A DNA stretch of 64,000 bases from Topomyia yanbarensis (GCF_030247195.1 NC_080672.1:395453037-395517036), one strand, 5' to 3'. Positions 46,443 through 58,930 are shown, counted from the stretch's first letter. A program made the numbers and translations. Notes: generated from the letters alone by a model not told the origin.

Positions 46443-47273
46443 CGGGTTATTCCACGTCAAATTTACAACCACAATTCTAATTCCTACTAAAATGTTTTTT
46501 TGCATTCTTAGCACAAAATAATTGAAGCCTATTTTTTGTTTTGGCTGAATGCGATAAATTTTTTTCAGGTTATGAGTTTTTGAATTTTATGAATTGGACC
46601 ATTTTTCAACCACTGATAACTCGGTAACTCTTAGTTGTACGGAAAAAAATATTAATAATAAAAAGTGCGTTTTCGAATGAGCTCACCAATAAAATCCGAT
46701 ATAGTTTTTTGTTATTTATGTTATGAATTCTGCAAATGTTAGAAACATATTGAAAAAACAAGCTTGGACCAATAAGTTTTTTATTCTATGAAAACATTTA
46801 TGATTATATTGACAACCTTATTACTTTACGAGATATTTCAATTAAAGCTGGCCCATAACATAGCGTTTAATGTAAAATTGCCCTTTTTAATGTTAAAATT
46901 GTAATATCTCGTAAAACATTTTGAGATCCACTGCAAAATTTTTACACAATACTTTTAACATGATTTTTAAGAAAAAATAAGCAAAAAAATTGATCTAACT
47001 TTAAAAAAATCTCAAATTTTCCGGCAAGCTCATGCAAAAATGCAACTTTTTAAATTTAATATTTTTTCCATGCATCAAATACTTTCCGTGCTATCAGCGA
47101 CTGAAAAATGTTCAATTTTTCTAACTTCAAAAGTTGAAAGCTCATACCTTGAAGTAAATATTATACACAGCCATAACAAAAATACCTGTCAAATATTTTT
47201 AGCTAAAGAATGCACGAGAAAAAGTTTGGAATGAACTAAAATTTTATTTGTAAATCTGACGTTGATTGGCCCG
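46443..47273. mobile_element. GGGTCATTCC-family palindromic element, copy 3 (simple form)
   Basis: TA at 46,441-46,442 and 47,274-47,275. The left end CGGGTTATTCCACGTCAAAT and the right arm (TTGTAAATCTGACGTTGATT then GGCCCG) are inverted. The 831-bp length, with no nested insertion, gives the size of the basic unit. Confidence 0.8.
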
Positions 47274-47792
47274 TACGGTGCATCATCGATGTCTAAACTA
47301 TTTTTCGTGAACGAAACGAAATGATTCGTTCTTTTATCAATTGTTTTATATAGTAGAAATATTTTTGGAAAGGGTGAATTTATTTTTCGTACATAAAAGA
47401 AAAAAAATCGCTTTTCATCGGATCTTTTTGGATCGATGTTGGACAAAATCGATTTTATTTCAAAGTGCTCACCCCTATTGTGTACTAGAAAAAAATGTTA
47501 TATTTGCAAAGCTTATCCATATATATTTCAATAACAATCAACTAAAAATTAAATAAATTAAAGCAATACCTATATTTTACCAAAGTTGGTTTTATGAAAC
47601 TTATTCGTAGCAGAATTAAAAATATTTTTTCTCAGTGTATACTCTTATTTGACAGTTTGCGCTCGAAAAGCAGGCGAAATCTAGTACCGCAAGCTAATAA
47701 GCTCGAACGCTTGGTCGAATGCGATACGTAATGCCACAGTTTAGTCGAAACGACTTCAAAACGTTTCGAATCGAGATGCGGAATGCCACCCC

Positions 47793-47960
47793 CAGTTCAC
47801 ACAACTTATATGACCTTTTTTTTTATTTTTATTAAGGTGAAAACTTATATGTATGCCTGAAACAACTGTCTGGATCCGAGTGATGTCTCGGGTAGCCAAG
47901 CACAGAAGCTCTGGTTTGCTGACGAGATTATGAATACGAACTCTTGGCACGGGTAGCTCC
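47793..47960 (+). mobile_element. GTGTTTCG-family retroposon, right half of the split copy
   Basis: CAGTTCACACAAC, GAGTGATGTCTCGGGTAGCC, CAAGCACAGAAGCTCTGG and TTTGCTGACGAGAT continue the family from 44,216. The copy at 53.8 kb reads across this junction without a gap. Confidence 0.75.
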
Positions 47961-47964
47961 GTGC

Positions 47965-49465
47965 ACTGGTTTGCACTTTCGAGTTGAAGTGCAAAAAAGA
48001 TAGGTGGGTAATGTCTGTGACATAACTAATTACATACGAAACTCTATATCAACCGGAATGAATAAAAAATGACAAATTTTCTCCCCCATGCAATTTGCGA
48101 ATGAAATAATGCCCATATTTTATAAAATTGATACCGGTTGTGCATAACAATTACAAATCAGATATTATCTCGCATATAATCGCGAAAACACCATTCAAAA
48201 TCTCACAAGCATCGTCCAATCTGCATACTTCAACTGGAGATGTGCACTAGCAAACGGCACACAACCGCTTCTGGTTATGCGTGGTGGTAAGCAATGCAAA
48301 AACGCGAAGGCTTCCTCCTCCGGTTACTACTAATTGTTTACCATCCAATCATCTTCGCTCCACCCGTGGGTATCGTTTGCAATGACCTTCCCAGACTTTT
48401 CTCGGTTCAACGGAACAAGACAAAAAAAACAACCGGCACGGTGCGGCATAGTACAGCGCAACACTGAACGAGCTCATCGCCAACTACATAGTTACCAACT
48501 ACTTATTTAGTAGGAAGGGTGTTCACGAATTCTCTGATTCTGCCGACGAACCGACGACGATGCGACCTTTATTTTCCCAGCAGCAACTGCGCTATCGTCG
48601 CTAGGTAGGCAGGTACTAATACAGCGGCCCAATTGCAGTTTTTCAATTGGCATAGATGCGGAACATTTTGTCCGGTGGTTGGAAGGGAAGGGGGAATTTT
48701 CGGTTCAATTAGGCCCCCGGACTGTTGCCAGTAGGTACACTGCGCCGCTAATGACGGTGCCAATCTGTTTCTTCACACTCCAGCATGTGTTTATTTGTCT
48801 TTGGAAATATTGTTGCTTGTGCGCGAATTGCGCAAGCACTCCGACTAGTATAGGCAATGGTAATAGCATCAGAAAGTGACATGTACACAGAGAGGGCGGG
48901 ATCAAAGCACTCTTCCTTATACTCGTCGCGCGAAGTGCAAAAGTGGTACACGAAAATTACTGTTAACTCAAATTGTTGTCGGAGTGGGTTGGAAAATTAT
49001 TAATTGTGTTACATCGGGTTACGTTGCGAGGAGTTTAAGAAACAATTGGGCACAGTTATTACGTTCAACTGTAATCGGACACTTATAAAAATTGCATTAT
49101 GAAGCTTGGAGGGCTCATGAGATGCTTCCTGAATAAATCGATCTAAATTGATCATATGAATAGGTACATACATTTTAACAGTGGACGTTTCTTAACAATT
49201 CATCAAACGAATTAAGTGCATGGATATCTAACGTTTATGAAAGTCCAGTTCCAAAAATGTCACCGTGAATAGTTCCCGAGTTTTTGAACGTGAATAACTG
49301 ACGTTGTACTAATTAAAAAAACAAGATTTTTGCGCTATCTAATTGGGAATACACACCAAAAAATATGAATTTTATCGTTGACGTAATTGCGAACATGACA
49401 CAATTAAACAAATCGTAATTTTCGAAATTAAGGAACATAACCGTGTTCCGTTTAATTTTACATGA
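47965..49465. other. unique region with higher-GC patches, no gene recognised
   Basis: 48,230-48,960 is richer in GC than its surroundings and may be host regulatory or noncoding exon sequence. No protein motif; ORFs reach only about 70 codons. Confidence 0.35.
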
Positions 49466-49673
49466 AACATATGGGTCATTCCACGTCAGATTTACAGCCA
49501 AAATTTTGATTCCTTCCAGAACGTTTTCTTGCGCTCTTTAGCTAAAAATAATTGACACGTATTTTATGTTTTGGCTGAATATGATATTTTTTTCAGGTTA
49601 TTAGTTTTTGAACTTTTGAAGTTTAATAAATTGAACATTTTTCAATCACTTGTAACTCGGAAAAGATTCGATA

Positions 49674-50615
49674 GGGTAAGGTGGGGCAAATCCGACCGTT
49701 GGGTAAACTCGACCCCCCTCTGTTACCGAAAATCAGAAGCACTACGCGAACTAATATCAATGGTGTCATGTAGAGCATCGAAAATAATCATAATGGTGGC
49801 ATGACAGCATTTTATTAATCTACATTGCTCAAATGACAAAAAGTGTGTTTTCACAACTTTTGATTTGACTTTTGTGCATTATTGCCTACAGGGTATTTCT
49901 GATTGTTAAAGTGATTGCATAAAAAATGTAAGTGGATTTAAATTCTTTGAATAAAGTCCTACAAAATGCGTAGATGAATTTGGTTCAACCTTTTTCATAT
50001 TTTTTTTAATTGCATCGTAATGAAAAATGACGCGGTGGGGCAAATCCGACCTCTAAATAGTGGGGTAAATCCGACCGCTTTTTTGCTAAGAAAATGATTA
50101 TTCATCAAATTGAAATATATTTTTATTGTTATTTTATATTATTTTTATGAAAAATGGTTCATAATTACAAACGAAAGACACAAAAACGTGATGATTATAG
50201 TATTCGTCAAGCAATTGCTCCGATGCAAATGTGAATATCATTACGTGCTACTGCTCGTGATTTTAGCATTCCAAGATTGACATTGAATTCCATTTTCTTC
50301 ATATTACAATTCAATAACACAATATTCATTGATTTGTCATTGAAAAACCATAAAATTTGGGTAACATCTGCACTAAATCAACCAAAAACATAGGGGGTCG
50401 GGTTTACCCCACCATTTTTGAAAACAGCAAAAATGAACATTTTCGTTAAAAGTTTGTATCTCTAAATATTCCCAAGATTCGAATAAAATGCTATATAAAG
50501 AAAGTTGCCCAGGAGTCTAACCTTTAATTTGGTATATAAAACGACTTGATCCGATGTAAAATGAGCATTTTACAGCAAAAACCATTTACTAGGTCGGATT
50601 TACCCCTCCTTACCC
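49674..50615. mobile_element. TA-flanked MITE with GGGTAAGGTGGGGCAAAT termini
   Basis: Left end GGGTAAGGTGGGGCAAATCC; complement of right end GGGTAAGGAGGGGTAAATCC. TA at 49,672-49,673 and 50,616-50,617; copy 2 shows the empty site (CGATATATGG). GTGGGGCAAATCCGACC words also occur internally at ~50,033 and ~50,060. Confidence 0.88.
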
Positions 50616-50804
50616 TATATGGAAAAAAATATTAAATAAAAAAAGTTGCGTTTTCAAATCAGCTTACTGAAAAAAATTTACAAAAAATTATTTTTTGTTA
50701 TATTACTTATGAAATTTGCAATTATTTGAAACAAATTGATTTTTTTTAAAGCTGGATCATTTTTTTTTTGCATATTATTTTTTTAAAATATTAAGAATCA
50801 TGTT

Positions 50805-51348
50805 CAAGGGTGCAAAATGCCTACCTTTTCTGCGGCTGTAATTTTTCTGCCTACATTCTTATTTCTCATACGACGCTGCTGTCGTTCACTAGTGCAGGAC
50901 GCCCAGCGCTGTACGGCAGTCTGTAAGCAAAGCAGTAACATAACAAAAATATACTGCCCCCAGTACAGCCAACAGATGCGAGCGGTACAGCTTCTCTTTC
51001 CTTATTTTACACTTTTTAATATTTTTAATCACAAACGACGACAATGAATGCCGTTCATTCACGCCACGACCGGCATCAACGCTTTCGTGTGCGGACCTCT
51101 CTCTTTGACTATGCAGAGAAAAGTGTACAAAGCGAGAGAACAAACTTTACTACGCCATACTCTCATCGAGCAGTCGGAGTACAGCAGCAAAACAAAAATG
51201 TATTCTACTGCTGTACGGAAAAATGTACTCGGTTTGGCTACCGTTCTGGCAAGAGCTGTAGTGATGCGTCGCTGTAGCGGGCTGTACAGCTTGTGCAAAT
51301 GTAAATATACCGAAAAAATGTAGTTTACCGGTACCGTTGGCATCCCTG
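50805..51348. mobile_element. hAT-like MITE with 8-bp target duplication
   Basis: Exact 8-bp repeats ATCATGTT lie at 50,797-50,804 and 51,349-51,356. Termini are CAAGGGTGCAAAATGCC and, complemented, CAGGGATGCCAACGG. An 8-bp duplication with CA-GGG-TGC type ends suits the hAT superfamily. Interior is rich in GTACAG/CTGTAC words on both strands. Its ORFs (up to 94 codons) have no motif. Confidence 0.8.
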
Positions 51349-52565
51349 ATCATGTTAAAAAGATTGTGTAAAAATTTTGCGAGTGGATATGAAAATACTT
51401 TGAGAGATATTTCAATTATAAACTCAAAACAAGGGCAATTTTACACTAAACGCCCAGTGATAGGCCTGTTATAATTGAAATATCTCGTAAAATACTTCGA
51501 ATTCCATTCTGAAATTTTCACATAATCTTTTCGATAAAATTATAAATTATTTATTTGAAAAAAAGCTAAAAAAATTTTTTTTGCTTGACGCGGCCCTCAA
51601 AAAATTTTGCTTGTAACATTTGCAGAATACATAAATTACATAACAAAAACAAATATTTAAAAAAAAAATCCGGTGAGATCATGCGAAAACGCAACTTTTA
51701 TTATTCAAGGCTTTTTTCATTAATCTAATAGTTTTTAAGTTATCGGGGATTGAAAAATGTTCAATTTTATGAAATTTAATAAAATATTTTATAAAGTTCC
51801 AAATGTCATAACTTGAAAAACATATCAAATTCAGTCAAAGCTTAAAATTCGTGTATATAATTTTTAACTAAAGAAAGCAAATAGAAATTGGAGGGAACAA
51901 AAATTGAAGTTGTAAATCTGATGTGGAATGACTCGTAGTCTGCAAATATGTGACTTTTTTGGTGGAAGTGTTAGAACCAAATAATTTTTTTTGATAACAT
52001 AAGTATATTAAGAAGATTACGTGAAAATTTCAGAATGGAATTCGAAGTATTTTACGAGATATTTCAATAAAAACAGGTCTATTACTGGAAGTTTAGTGTA
52101 AAATTGCCCTTGTTTTAAGTTTATAATTGAAATATCTCGCAAAGTATTTTGATATCCACTCCCAAATTTTCACACAATCTTTTAAACATTCTGAATATTC
52201 AAAAAAAATAATAAGTAAAAAATTTGGTCCAACTTTTAAAAAAATCAATTTATTTCAAATATTTGCAAAGTTCATAAGATAACTAGAAATAATTTTTTAT
52301 AAATTTTTTTCGGTAAGCTTATTTGAAGACGCATCTTTTTTTATTTAATATCTTTTCCCATATATCGAATCGTTTCCGAGTTATCAGTGATTGAAAAATG
52401 TTCAATTTATTAAACTTCACAAGTTCAAAAACTAATAACTTGAAAAAATATTATATTCATCCAAAACAAAAAATACATATCAATTATTTTTAGCTAAAGA
52501 ATAGAAGAAATTTTTTTGGAAGGTATCAAAATTTTGGATGTAAATCTGACGTGGAATGACCCATA

Positions 52566-53233
52566 TATATGAGTCGGGTAAAACTCTTTATGCTTTCTGA
52601 AACTGTGTTAGCATCGACATTAATATTTTCTCAAAAACAATTCATTCCCGGTTGAAAATTACTGTTATACTGAAGTACTGAAGGCTGATGATACCACTAC
52701 GTCATCAATGCTCGGCTTAGGTTTGAAACACGCTGACGCAACCAGCGTTGCCAACATCTTTTTTTTTTCTTCAAAAAATGAACCTTTCTTGAAAAAATGG
52801 ATGCTAATGGATCATTTTCTAAAACACGGTTTTCTGCTAAAACCGTTCCTACGATAAAGAATAAAACCTTGCCGCAACGGATGTCAGCTAACAAAAAGTC
52901 GTCAAACGTCGACCTACCTCTACAGCAACTAGAGTATTCAACAAATGTTCATCAAAATATTTGATACAATGTTCTGCCACCTTTATGTTTGACTAAAATC
53001 CATTTGAAATCGAATCAAAATGTGCATGCCCGAACCGTTTTACTCAAACTCATACTGTGGTACTCGTCCTCAGGCCACCGCTTGCTTGAAAATTGTATGA
53101 ATATTTAAAAAACTGGATAAAACAGGCTCAAATTTGAAAAAAAAAAACTTGAAGATTTTCCGTATTGTCTGTTTGATTGGATCTTGTAATAAAAAACTGG
53201 AAGAATCCAGTTTAAACTGGAAGGTTGGCATCG
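52566..53233. other. no recognisable gene
   Basis: AT-rich sequence between mobile elements with short ORFs only. Confidence 0.35.
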
Positions 53234-53241
53234 CTGGACAC

Positions 53242-53546
53242 CAGGGTGGCCAGATAGAATTCCTAAATATCGGTAGGGTCACTAAAAGTTTATCGGTAGT
53301 TATCGGTAGGCCGGGTTGTTGTCCCAAAAACGTAGTATTGACATAGAATTGTAAAATCCACAGATCTCAGACCAAATCCAACCCAAAAAATGAATGTTGA
53401 GTAGGATGTGTCCAAAATCAATAAAAATCGGTAGTTTTCGGTAGGAATAACAAAATATCAATAGTTTTGCCTTGGTCGTCTGTGAATCGGAAGGGAAGAC
53501 CAAAATCGGTAGGACTACCGATAAATCGGTAGGTCTGGCCACCCTG
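53242..53546. mobile_element. 305-bp hAT-like MITE
   Basis: 8-bp repeats CTGGACAC at 53,234-53,241 and 53,547-53,554; termini CAGGGTGGCCAGA perfectly inverted. Interior repeats ATCGGTAGG / ATCGGTAGT words (about ten of them). Non-autonomous. Confidence 0.9.
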
Positions 53547-53787
53547 CTGGACACAATAGCCAACATGACAAGATTCAATGAGACGTCGTTTCTATTCCCT
53601 ATTCTAGTCGAAAAATATCCCACACCGTATTGCGCCGTCGTCGACGTTAGCGAACAGCGTCACGCCGATCATAATCGCACCAACGCCGCCGATAACTATA
53701 TATTACAACGGCGAACACCTTTAAAAAAATTGGATTTACCAATTTGCACATAAGTGCACAGTACCTGACTTAGAGAAGTTTGATTTG

Positions 53788-53995
53788 AATATTTCGTGTT
53801 CCTCTCATCAGTAACTGACACCAACTTGCTGCCATATAGACGATATACCCTAACTAACATCAAATTGGCGCCAGTTAGACATCAAATATAAGCAGTTCAC
53901 ACAACATGCGTGAACGCCTAAAGCAACTGACTGGTACCAAGTGATGTCTCGGTTAGCCAAGCACAGACGTACGAAGCACAGTCTTCCGTTCTTTT
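53788..53995 (+). mobile_element. GTGTTTCG-family retroposon, single copy
   Basis: ATTTCGTGTTCCTCTCATC, CAGTAACTGACACC, GGCGCCAGTTAGACATC, CAGTTCACACAACATGCG and AAGTGATGTCTCGGTTAGCC follow in family order, with no interruption at the place where the 44.1-47.9 kb copy is split. Ends are not sharply defined. Confidence 0.7.
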
Positions 53996-54199
53996 TTGGT
54001 GTTTGTTATTGAGAGAGATTATCAGAAATCAGAAAAAAAATTGTGAAAAATGAACCAATCAATGGGATACGCCTAAGAGCGTCTTTTTTCACCGTTTACA
54101 TACAATCAATATAAGTCTTTTAGTGGCGTAGCCAACGCTTTGGCGTCGACACATAGCAACTCAAGTTCGTGGCTGTCGATTCATTGTACGTGTGTGTTA

Positions 54200-54792
54200 G
54201 GGCATTGCAAAAAAAACTTTTTTTTGAATTCTCAAAGGCCCCCCCCCCTCTCATATTGTGACAAATGTCAAAGTAAGCTCAGATGCCAAATTTCACATCA
54301 TTTGGACAATTTTAGACCCCCGCCCACTTCGCATGAAATTTTTTGAAATTGGTACTATGGGAAAATATGGAGGAAAAATACATTAAATGCTATAACTTTT
54401 GAAGTAGCAATCAGAAAATTACAATTTATACCTCTTTAAAAAGGAAATAATCTTAATATCTGAATGGAGAAATTTTTGTTTCCAGAAAAATACGGAAAAG
54501 TGGGGTACTGGGTCATTTTGACCCCAAAATACCCTATTTTTTAATTTTTCTACTCCGTTGTGCAAACCATACATATTTTGCAGTTTTTCTAATGTGAAAA
54601 AATCTCAGAAATCGAACGGAACCTTTTAGACCTTTTTCCGAATACGAGAAGTTGGGGTTATAGGGCCTTTTGTCATTTATATTAAATTCTACCATTTTCT
54701 CGTGCATATATCTCTATTATTCTTCATTCAATTTTAATAAATTGTGAGGGGGGCCTTTGAGAATTCAAAAACAAGTTTTTTTTGCAATGCCC
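54200..54792. mobile_element. TA-flanked MITE with GGGCATTGCAAAAAAAAC termini
   Basis: About 46 bp at each end are inverted copies (GGGCATTGCAAAAAAAACTT then GAATTCTCAAAGGCCCCCC). TA at 54,198-54,199 and 54,793-54,794. The interior has short homopolymer-rich stretches and no transposase. Confidence 0.9.
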
Positions 54793-54799
54793 TAGTGTG

Positions 54800-57700
54800 T
54801 GTAAATCGCACTGAATATTTAATAAACATTTCGACCATTATATTCAACATAACCAGCCATGGGAATCGTAGTTTGGATCAATGGGAAAGGCACAATTGCA
54901 CCACTAGGTGGATTAAAACGGGTTTTTTATATTTGAGCGACCAAAAATAAACGTCGAACGAATAGAACATGCTTCGTAAAATGCGCTTTAAATATTTAAA
55001 TAAAATTTAAATATTAAATATTAAAAAACTTCAGTATAAAAACCAGAAAATATATATCCGGCTCTTACAAAGCAGTTATCTTTGAATGGCTTTTATTCAT
55101 GAATGTTACGATATACTTTTTTATTTATTTTCAATTGGTTTTTATACTGCCAACTTTTTAAACGTTTGTCATACTGAAGAATTTCAGTCTGATTTTTAAC
55201 GCTTGAAGCTTATAACCGTTTTTATACTCTAAGTTATTTAAAGCGGGTTTTACGAAGCATGTTCTATATTTGTGACCTTTGTTTTCGGTAGCTCATAATA
55301 TCATGAAAGTGCTTAAACGCTGAATTCGCGAGATGCTGCTAAACTGTTAGTAGTGGCAGGACGCCAGATGAGGTTAAAACAGCTTTGAACTGTTTACCCA
55401 TAGCTGATTGCCTGCCACATCAGAAACTTATGGGCAAATTTTGACATTAACTTGAACCACAAATATTCCTATCCAAGGAGTTGGTTTTCTGAGGGAGGGT
55501 TTTTGACTATGTCAGTTTTTTGTTCATTCCGATTTGGTATCTACTACACCATGTAAACATGCAGTCAAGCAGATCTTGCATTTTCTAACGACATCAGGGA
55601 TTGTCATGATCAGTTGACCTTTTTATGAGAGGTTACATTTTGGTTTTCTCGGAATTCCCGAAACCCGGGAAATTGTGTTTTCTCATTCCCGGGATTCGGG
55701 AATCCCGCGAAAAAGATTTTTTAATTTATTCCAAAAAACCTTCTGAAAAAAATTCTGCAGGCAATATCTCGACCAGCAAACACTTGGAGTGGGTAGTAAT
55801 TTTAAAATATACTTTTTCAACTGGTTATATCTTTGAACTCGGTAATATGCAGACTTTTTCTTAGTGATTTTTTAAGGTATAGCGTCCAAACCTTACGTAA
55901 GTCATTGCTAAAGAATGTTCATGTTTTCATGTCAAAATCGATAAATTCGCCGACTAATATCCCGAAACATTTCTTGACAGCAGCTTCAGTGGTGCGCATA
56001 ATATATCCGCATCCGATGAACCAATTTTGGATTTTTAAATAGTGCTTTATTATTTTAATAACTAGATCTTCAACGAAAGTTTTTGCAAATAGGGATTAGT
56101 TACGGAAATGGGGCTGATTTCTTTTAAAAAAATCGATTAGTTTAGTTTAAAAAATTGGGATGGTTTGTAAAGATATCGCTTAACGCAAACGCTTTTTAAA
56201 ATGAGGAAATTTTCCAGTATCGCAAAAAAAAACATGTTCACCCTTTACAGTAGGCATTAATTAAGAGTTACTCTAAAGTTGTCAATTTACAGTTTTAGTA
56301 GGAATTATATTCTGAGAAGAAACGACCATTCACACACAACAGTAGTCATAGATAACCATTTTCACGGATATGGCGAGATTAATCTAAAACTTAAACACGT
56401 TGGCCATAAACAGTGCGTTTGATCTCGTTCACTACCTTCTACATACAACTCCGGAAGGCCTGGAATGAAGTGGTCAAAATTCATCATGAAACACATTTAC
56501 ATACTGCCTAGTATCAGTATGGTAGGCAACTCGAATGTTCCCGGAAGGTAAATCATGCATAATCCGAAGAGTTTTTTTTCTTGTACAATCTCTACTTCCA
56601 TTATTACACAACCCAATCGGCCGATTCTCACGTACCGGTGAAGTACTCTCAATTTCCTTACTGCAACAAAAAGAATAGTCATGTTGCCGTCGGTACTTAC
56701 TTTACTGAAGAGTTTGCGCTAAACATGGGAAAACTTCAATTAGTAACCCATTCTCCAGCAACGTTAAAGCTTCCACTTGAAGTGGTGTCCAAGTCCTTTT
56801 CACCTTGGCATGAAATAGCATAGTTTGGATAGTTTAAAAGTTCTTTGAAACGTACCTACGTTGTTGTACTAAACCGTAACGAAATACTCGCAGAAACAAA
56901 CAAAAAATACGCTCTCTTGTGAATTTGAGTACCTGACAATTCTGACATTACCCTAACATACCGGTAACTGTTTGAATAGCTCATAAATCACGAAAGTATG
57001 TTTTAATTACCATTGGACAAAGCAACCAGTACCACTTGAAGCCCAACGAATCGTTGAATGAATGCGTTGGACAGTTTTCATCTTGGAATTGTCTACCACA
57101 CAATTGTAATCACGTGTGCGTGCTAATTTTTCCTCCACCAGGCGGCCCTCTAACACGCGCGCTGGAGTGCCATTTCACAGCAATAGTTCACACAAATTGA
57201 ACATATCTGGCCATTTGCGGTGTGCATTCACTTTTCAAGCGTGAGTGGATTGGAGGTAGACTCTGACAGACTCCGATGGCGCTGGCGGTGTGGGAGGGGG
57301 GCAACTACTTGCAGTGTGTTGTTTGGGTTGATATGACTATGTACCATAGGTATGTTTGCATTTGTAAACTGTTATAGAAACAATTTTATCTCCACTTGTC
57401 CACTCTATCAATTCGTTTATTGAAAAGTGACATAAAACTCCGAAACCCCGAATCGATTATTATTACCGAAGCGGTACCGTTTGTGGAACCGGAGAGGGAA
57501 AAGCAGTTAAATAATAGTAAAAATTTGCTTCTGCGTTGGGTTCGAATGATAAACGTTTTCCGTCTTATTACTACACATAAATCGTTAGCTGTATGTACGG
57601 GGTAACGCGGGAATTTCAATTTCTTTCTGGTATCTGTCAGACCACCACGCGTGTTGGTCGGTCGGTCGATCGGTCGGTGGTAGCGGCTGTCGATCCTGTC

Positions 57701-58340
57701 TCGAGGTTCAGAAGGAAGTAAGCTAAACACACTAATCACAAATGTGCATGGGTAGCGAGAGAAACAGTAGTGGCCCCGAATCAGACACAACAAGAGAAAT
57801 GCGCTGTCATGACCAGTGATGGTTTCCGGTAGTAGTAATTTGTGGGCACCGGGAAATGACAATGCGAATGATAGACTGACCGAGGAAAACATGTGCACGA
57901 TATGTGCATTAGCTTATCCGATTTGACGTGAAACATATGTCTTAGTTTGCTTAGAGGTGTGTTCGGGAGCGATCAAACTGAATAATATTTCATTGTTAAA
58001 TGTATTTTTCCAAATGTCAGCTAAAAGCTTTCGAGAAATAATACCTCTAGAGAAGTGTTTCTCAACGGATCGGTGGTTAATTCTCCTAAAAGTAAAATAC
58101 AGAATTTAAGATTAGATTAGACAGAGATAATATATTCAATAAATACAAAATATGCACACGAAATTTTTTACCCAATTCGTGAACAAAGTGCCATGAATTC
58201 TGGAACTATCACGATTTTACCTTAAGAAAACAGGATCATTAATAAAAATCGTGTATTTAATAATTATGTCCAATTTTCCTTAGTAACGCCTGCATAACGC
58301 TTTGTTTTTGTTTCATGAATTTCAGTCACTATTTCCGACA
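54800..58340. other. mostly unique sequence, no gene recognised
   Basis: A GC-richer part at 57,100-57,900 carries GGTCGGTCGGTCGATCGGTC (57,656-57,675) and a minus-strand ORF of 170 codons (57,386-57,898) with no recognisable motif. A CCCGGGATTCGGGAATCCCG word near 55,690 belongs to a dispersed repeat type. Otherwise nothing. Confidence 0.35.
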
Positions 58341-58368
58341 TTCCACCACCAAATCGATTTTCGTTGCG

Positions 58369-58735
58369 TGAACTAATTCACAACTTTATAACATCAGTTC
58401 ATAAAGTCTGGATATCTTTCGTGAAGAATTTCACGAATCCCAGAACAATATTACTGAATCCTTTCGATCCTCGTTCATCGTTCCTAATATATTGGTAACG
58501 ATTTAGTATCTATTTTCGTGAAATAATTCACAAAATCATAAACTATTATTCAAGTATTCGTGAGCTGGTTCATGGCTCCTGGAATATTGGTCACAACTCA
58601 CCATTCGTTCTTGTTAAATAAATCACAAAATCAAAAATATTGTTCATGGATTCGCGAACTGCTCGTGAAGTAGTTTACAAAACCATGAAATATTATTTAT
58701 GGATTCGTGAACTGATTGTTGATTTCTTGTATATT
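58369..58735. repeat. degenerate tandem repeat (TTCGTGAACT...CACAAAATCATAAA)
   Basis: GTGAACTAATTCACAAC (58,369), CGTGAAATAATTCACAAAAT (58,516), GTTAAATAAATCACAAAAT (58,612) and CGTGAAGTAGTTTACAAAAC (58,664) recur, each followed by a TATT...TTC(A)TGGATTCGTGAACTG-like stretch. Spacing is irregular (~50-145). Confidence 0.5.
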
Positions 58736-58745
58736 AGTTGTAGCT

Positions 58746-58866
58746 AAGCTGACCAACTCTGACGAAAAAATCCGTACACCATACCGCAACGAAACGTAAT
58801 CGTTCGTCTCAATCAGGCAAACCGTTCGCACAGTGTACGGATTTTTTCGTCAGAGTTGGTCAGCTT
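58746..58866. mobile_element. 121-bp MITE with perfect 34-bp inverted termini
   Basis: 58,746-58,779 and 58,833-58,866 are exact inverted copies (AAGCTGACCAACTCTGACGA and onward). No differences at all suggests recent origin. Target duplication not evident. Confidence 0.85.
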
Positions 58867-58930
58867 TTTTAAGTTGTAGAGCCTTGATTCCACTGCGACC
58901 ATTTAAAGGAATATTGTGGTTGGTCAGCTT

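Larger units (their letters stand above)
44217..47792. mobile_element. 3.6-kb insertion with GGGTGGCATT termini
   Basis: The left end GGGTGGCATTACGCATCACG and the complement of the right end GGGGTGGCATTCCGCATCTCG-type text are inverted repeats of ~30 bp; CAG is found on each side (44,214-44,216; 47,793-47,795). Subterminal regions are rich in TCGAA/TTCGAA words (44,230-44,450; 47,650-47,770). It holds a GGGTCATTCC element and perhaps two small MITEs. No transposase found. Confidence 0.7.
49472..52563. mobile_element. GGGTCATTCC-family element, copy 4 (dimer-like, with two nested MITEs)
   Basis: TA at 49,470-49,471 and 52,564-52,565; left end TGGGTCATTCCACGTCAGAT, right end ACGTGGAATGACCCA. 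Without its two insertions it is about 1.6 kb, nearly twice copy 3, and an internal terminus (GATGTGGAATGACTCG, ~51,920) marks where two units meet. Noncoding. Confidence 0.8.

Noticed and set aside
49674..50615. CAAATCCGACC and GGTCGG words as a regulatory element
   Set aside because: They are explained as termini and internal repeats of a TA-flanked MITE.
51044..51353. Overlapping ORFs on both strands up to 94 codons
   Set aside because: All sit in the interior of a hAT-like MITE with near-palindromic content, which opens frames on both strands.
57386..57898. 170-codon minus-strand ORF
   Set aside because: No recognisable domain, lies in a GC-richer patch where stop codons are rarer, and the composition does not look coding.
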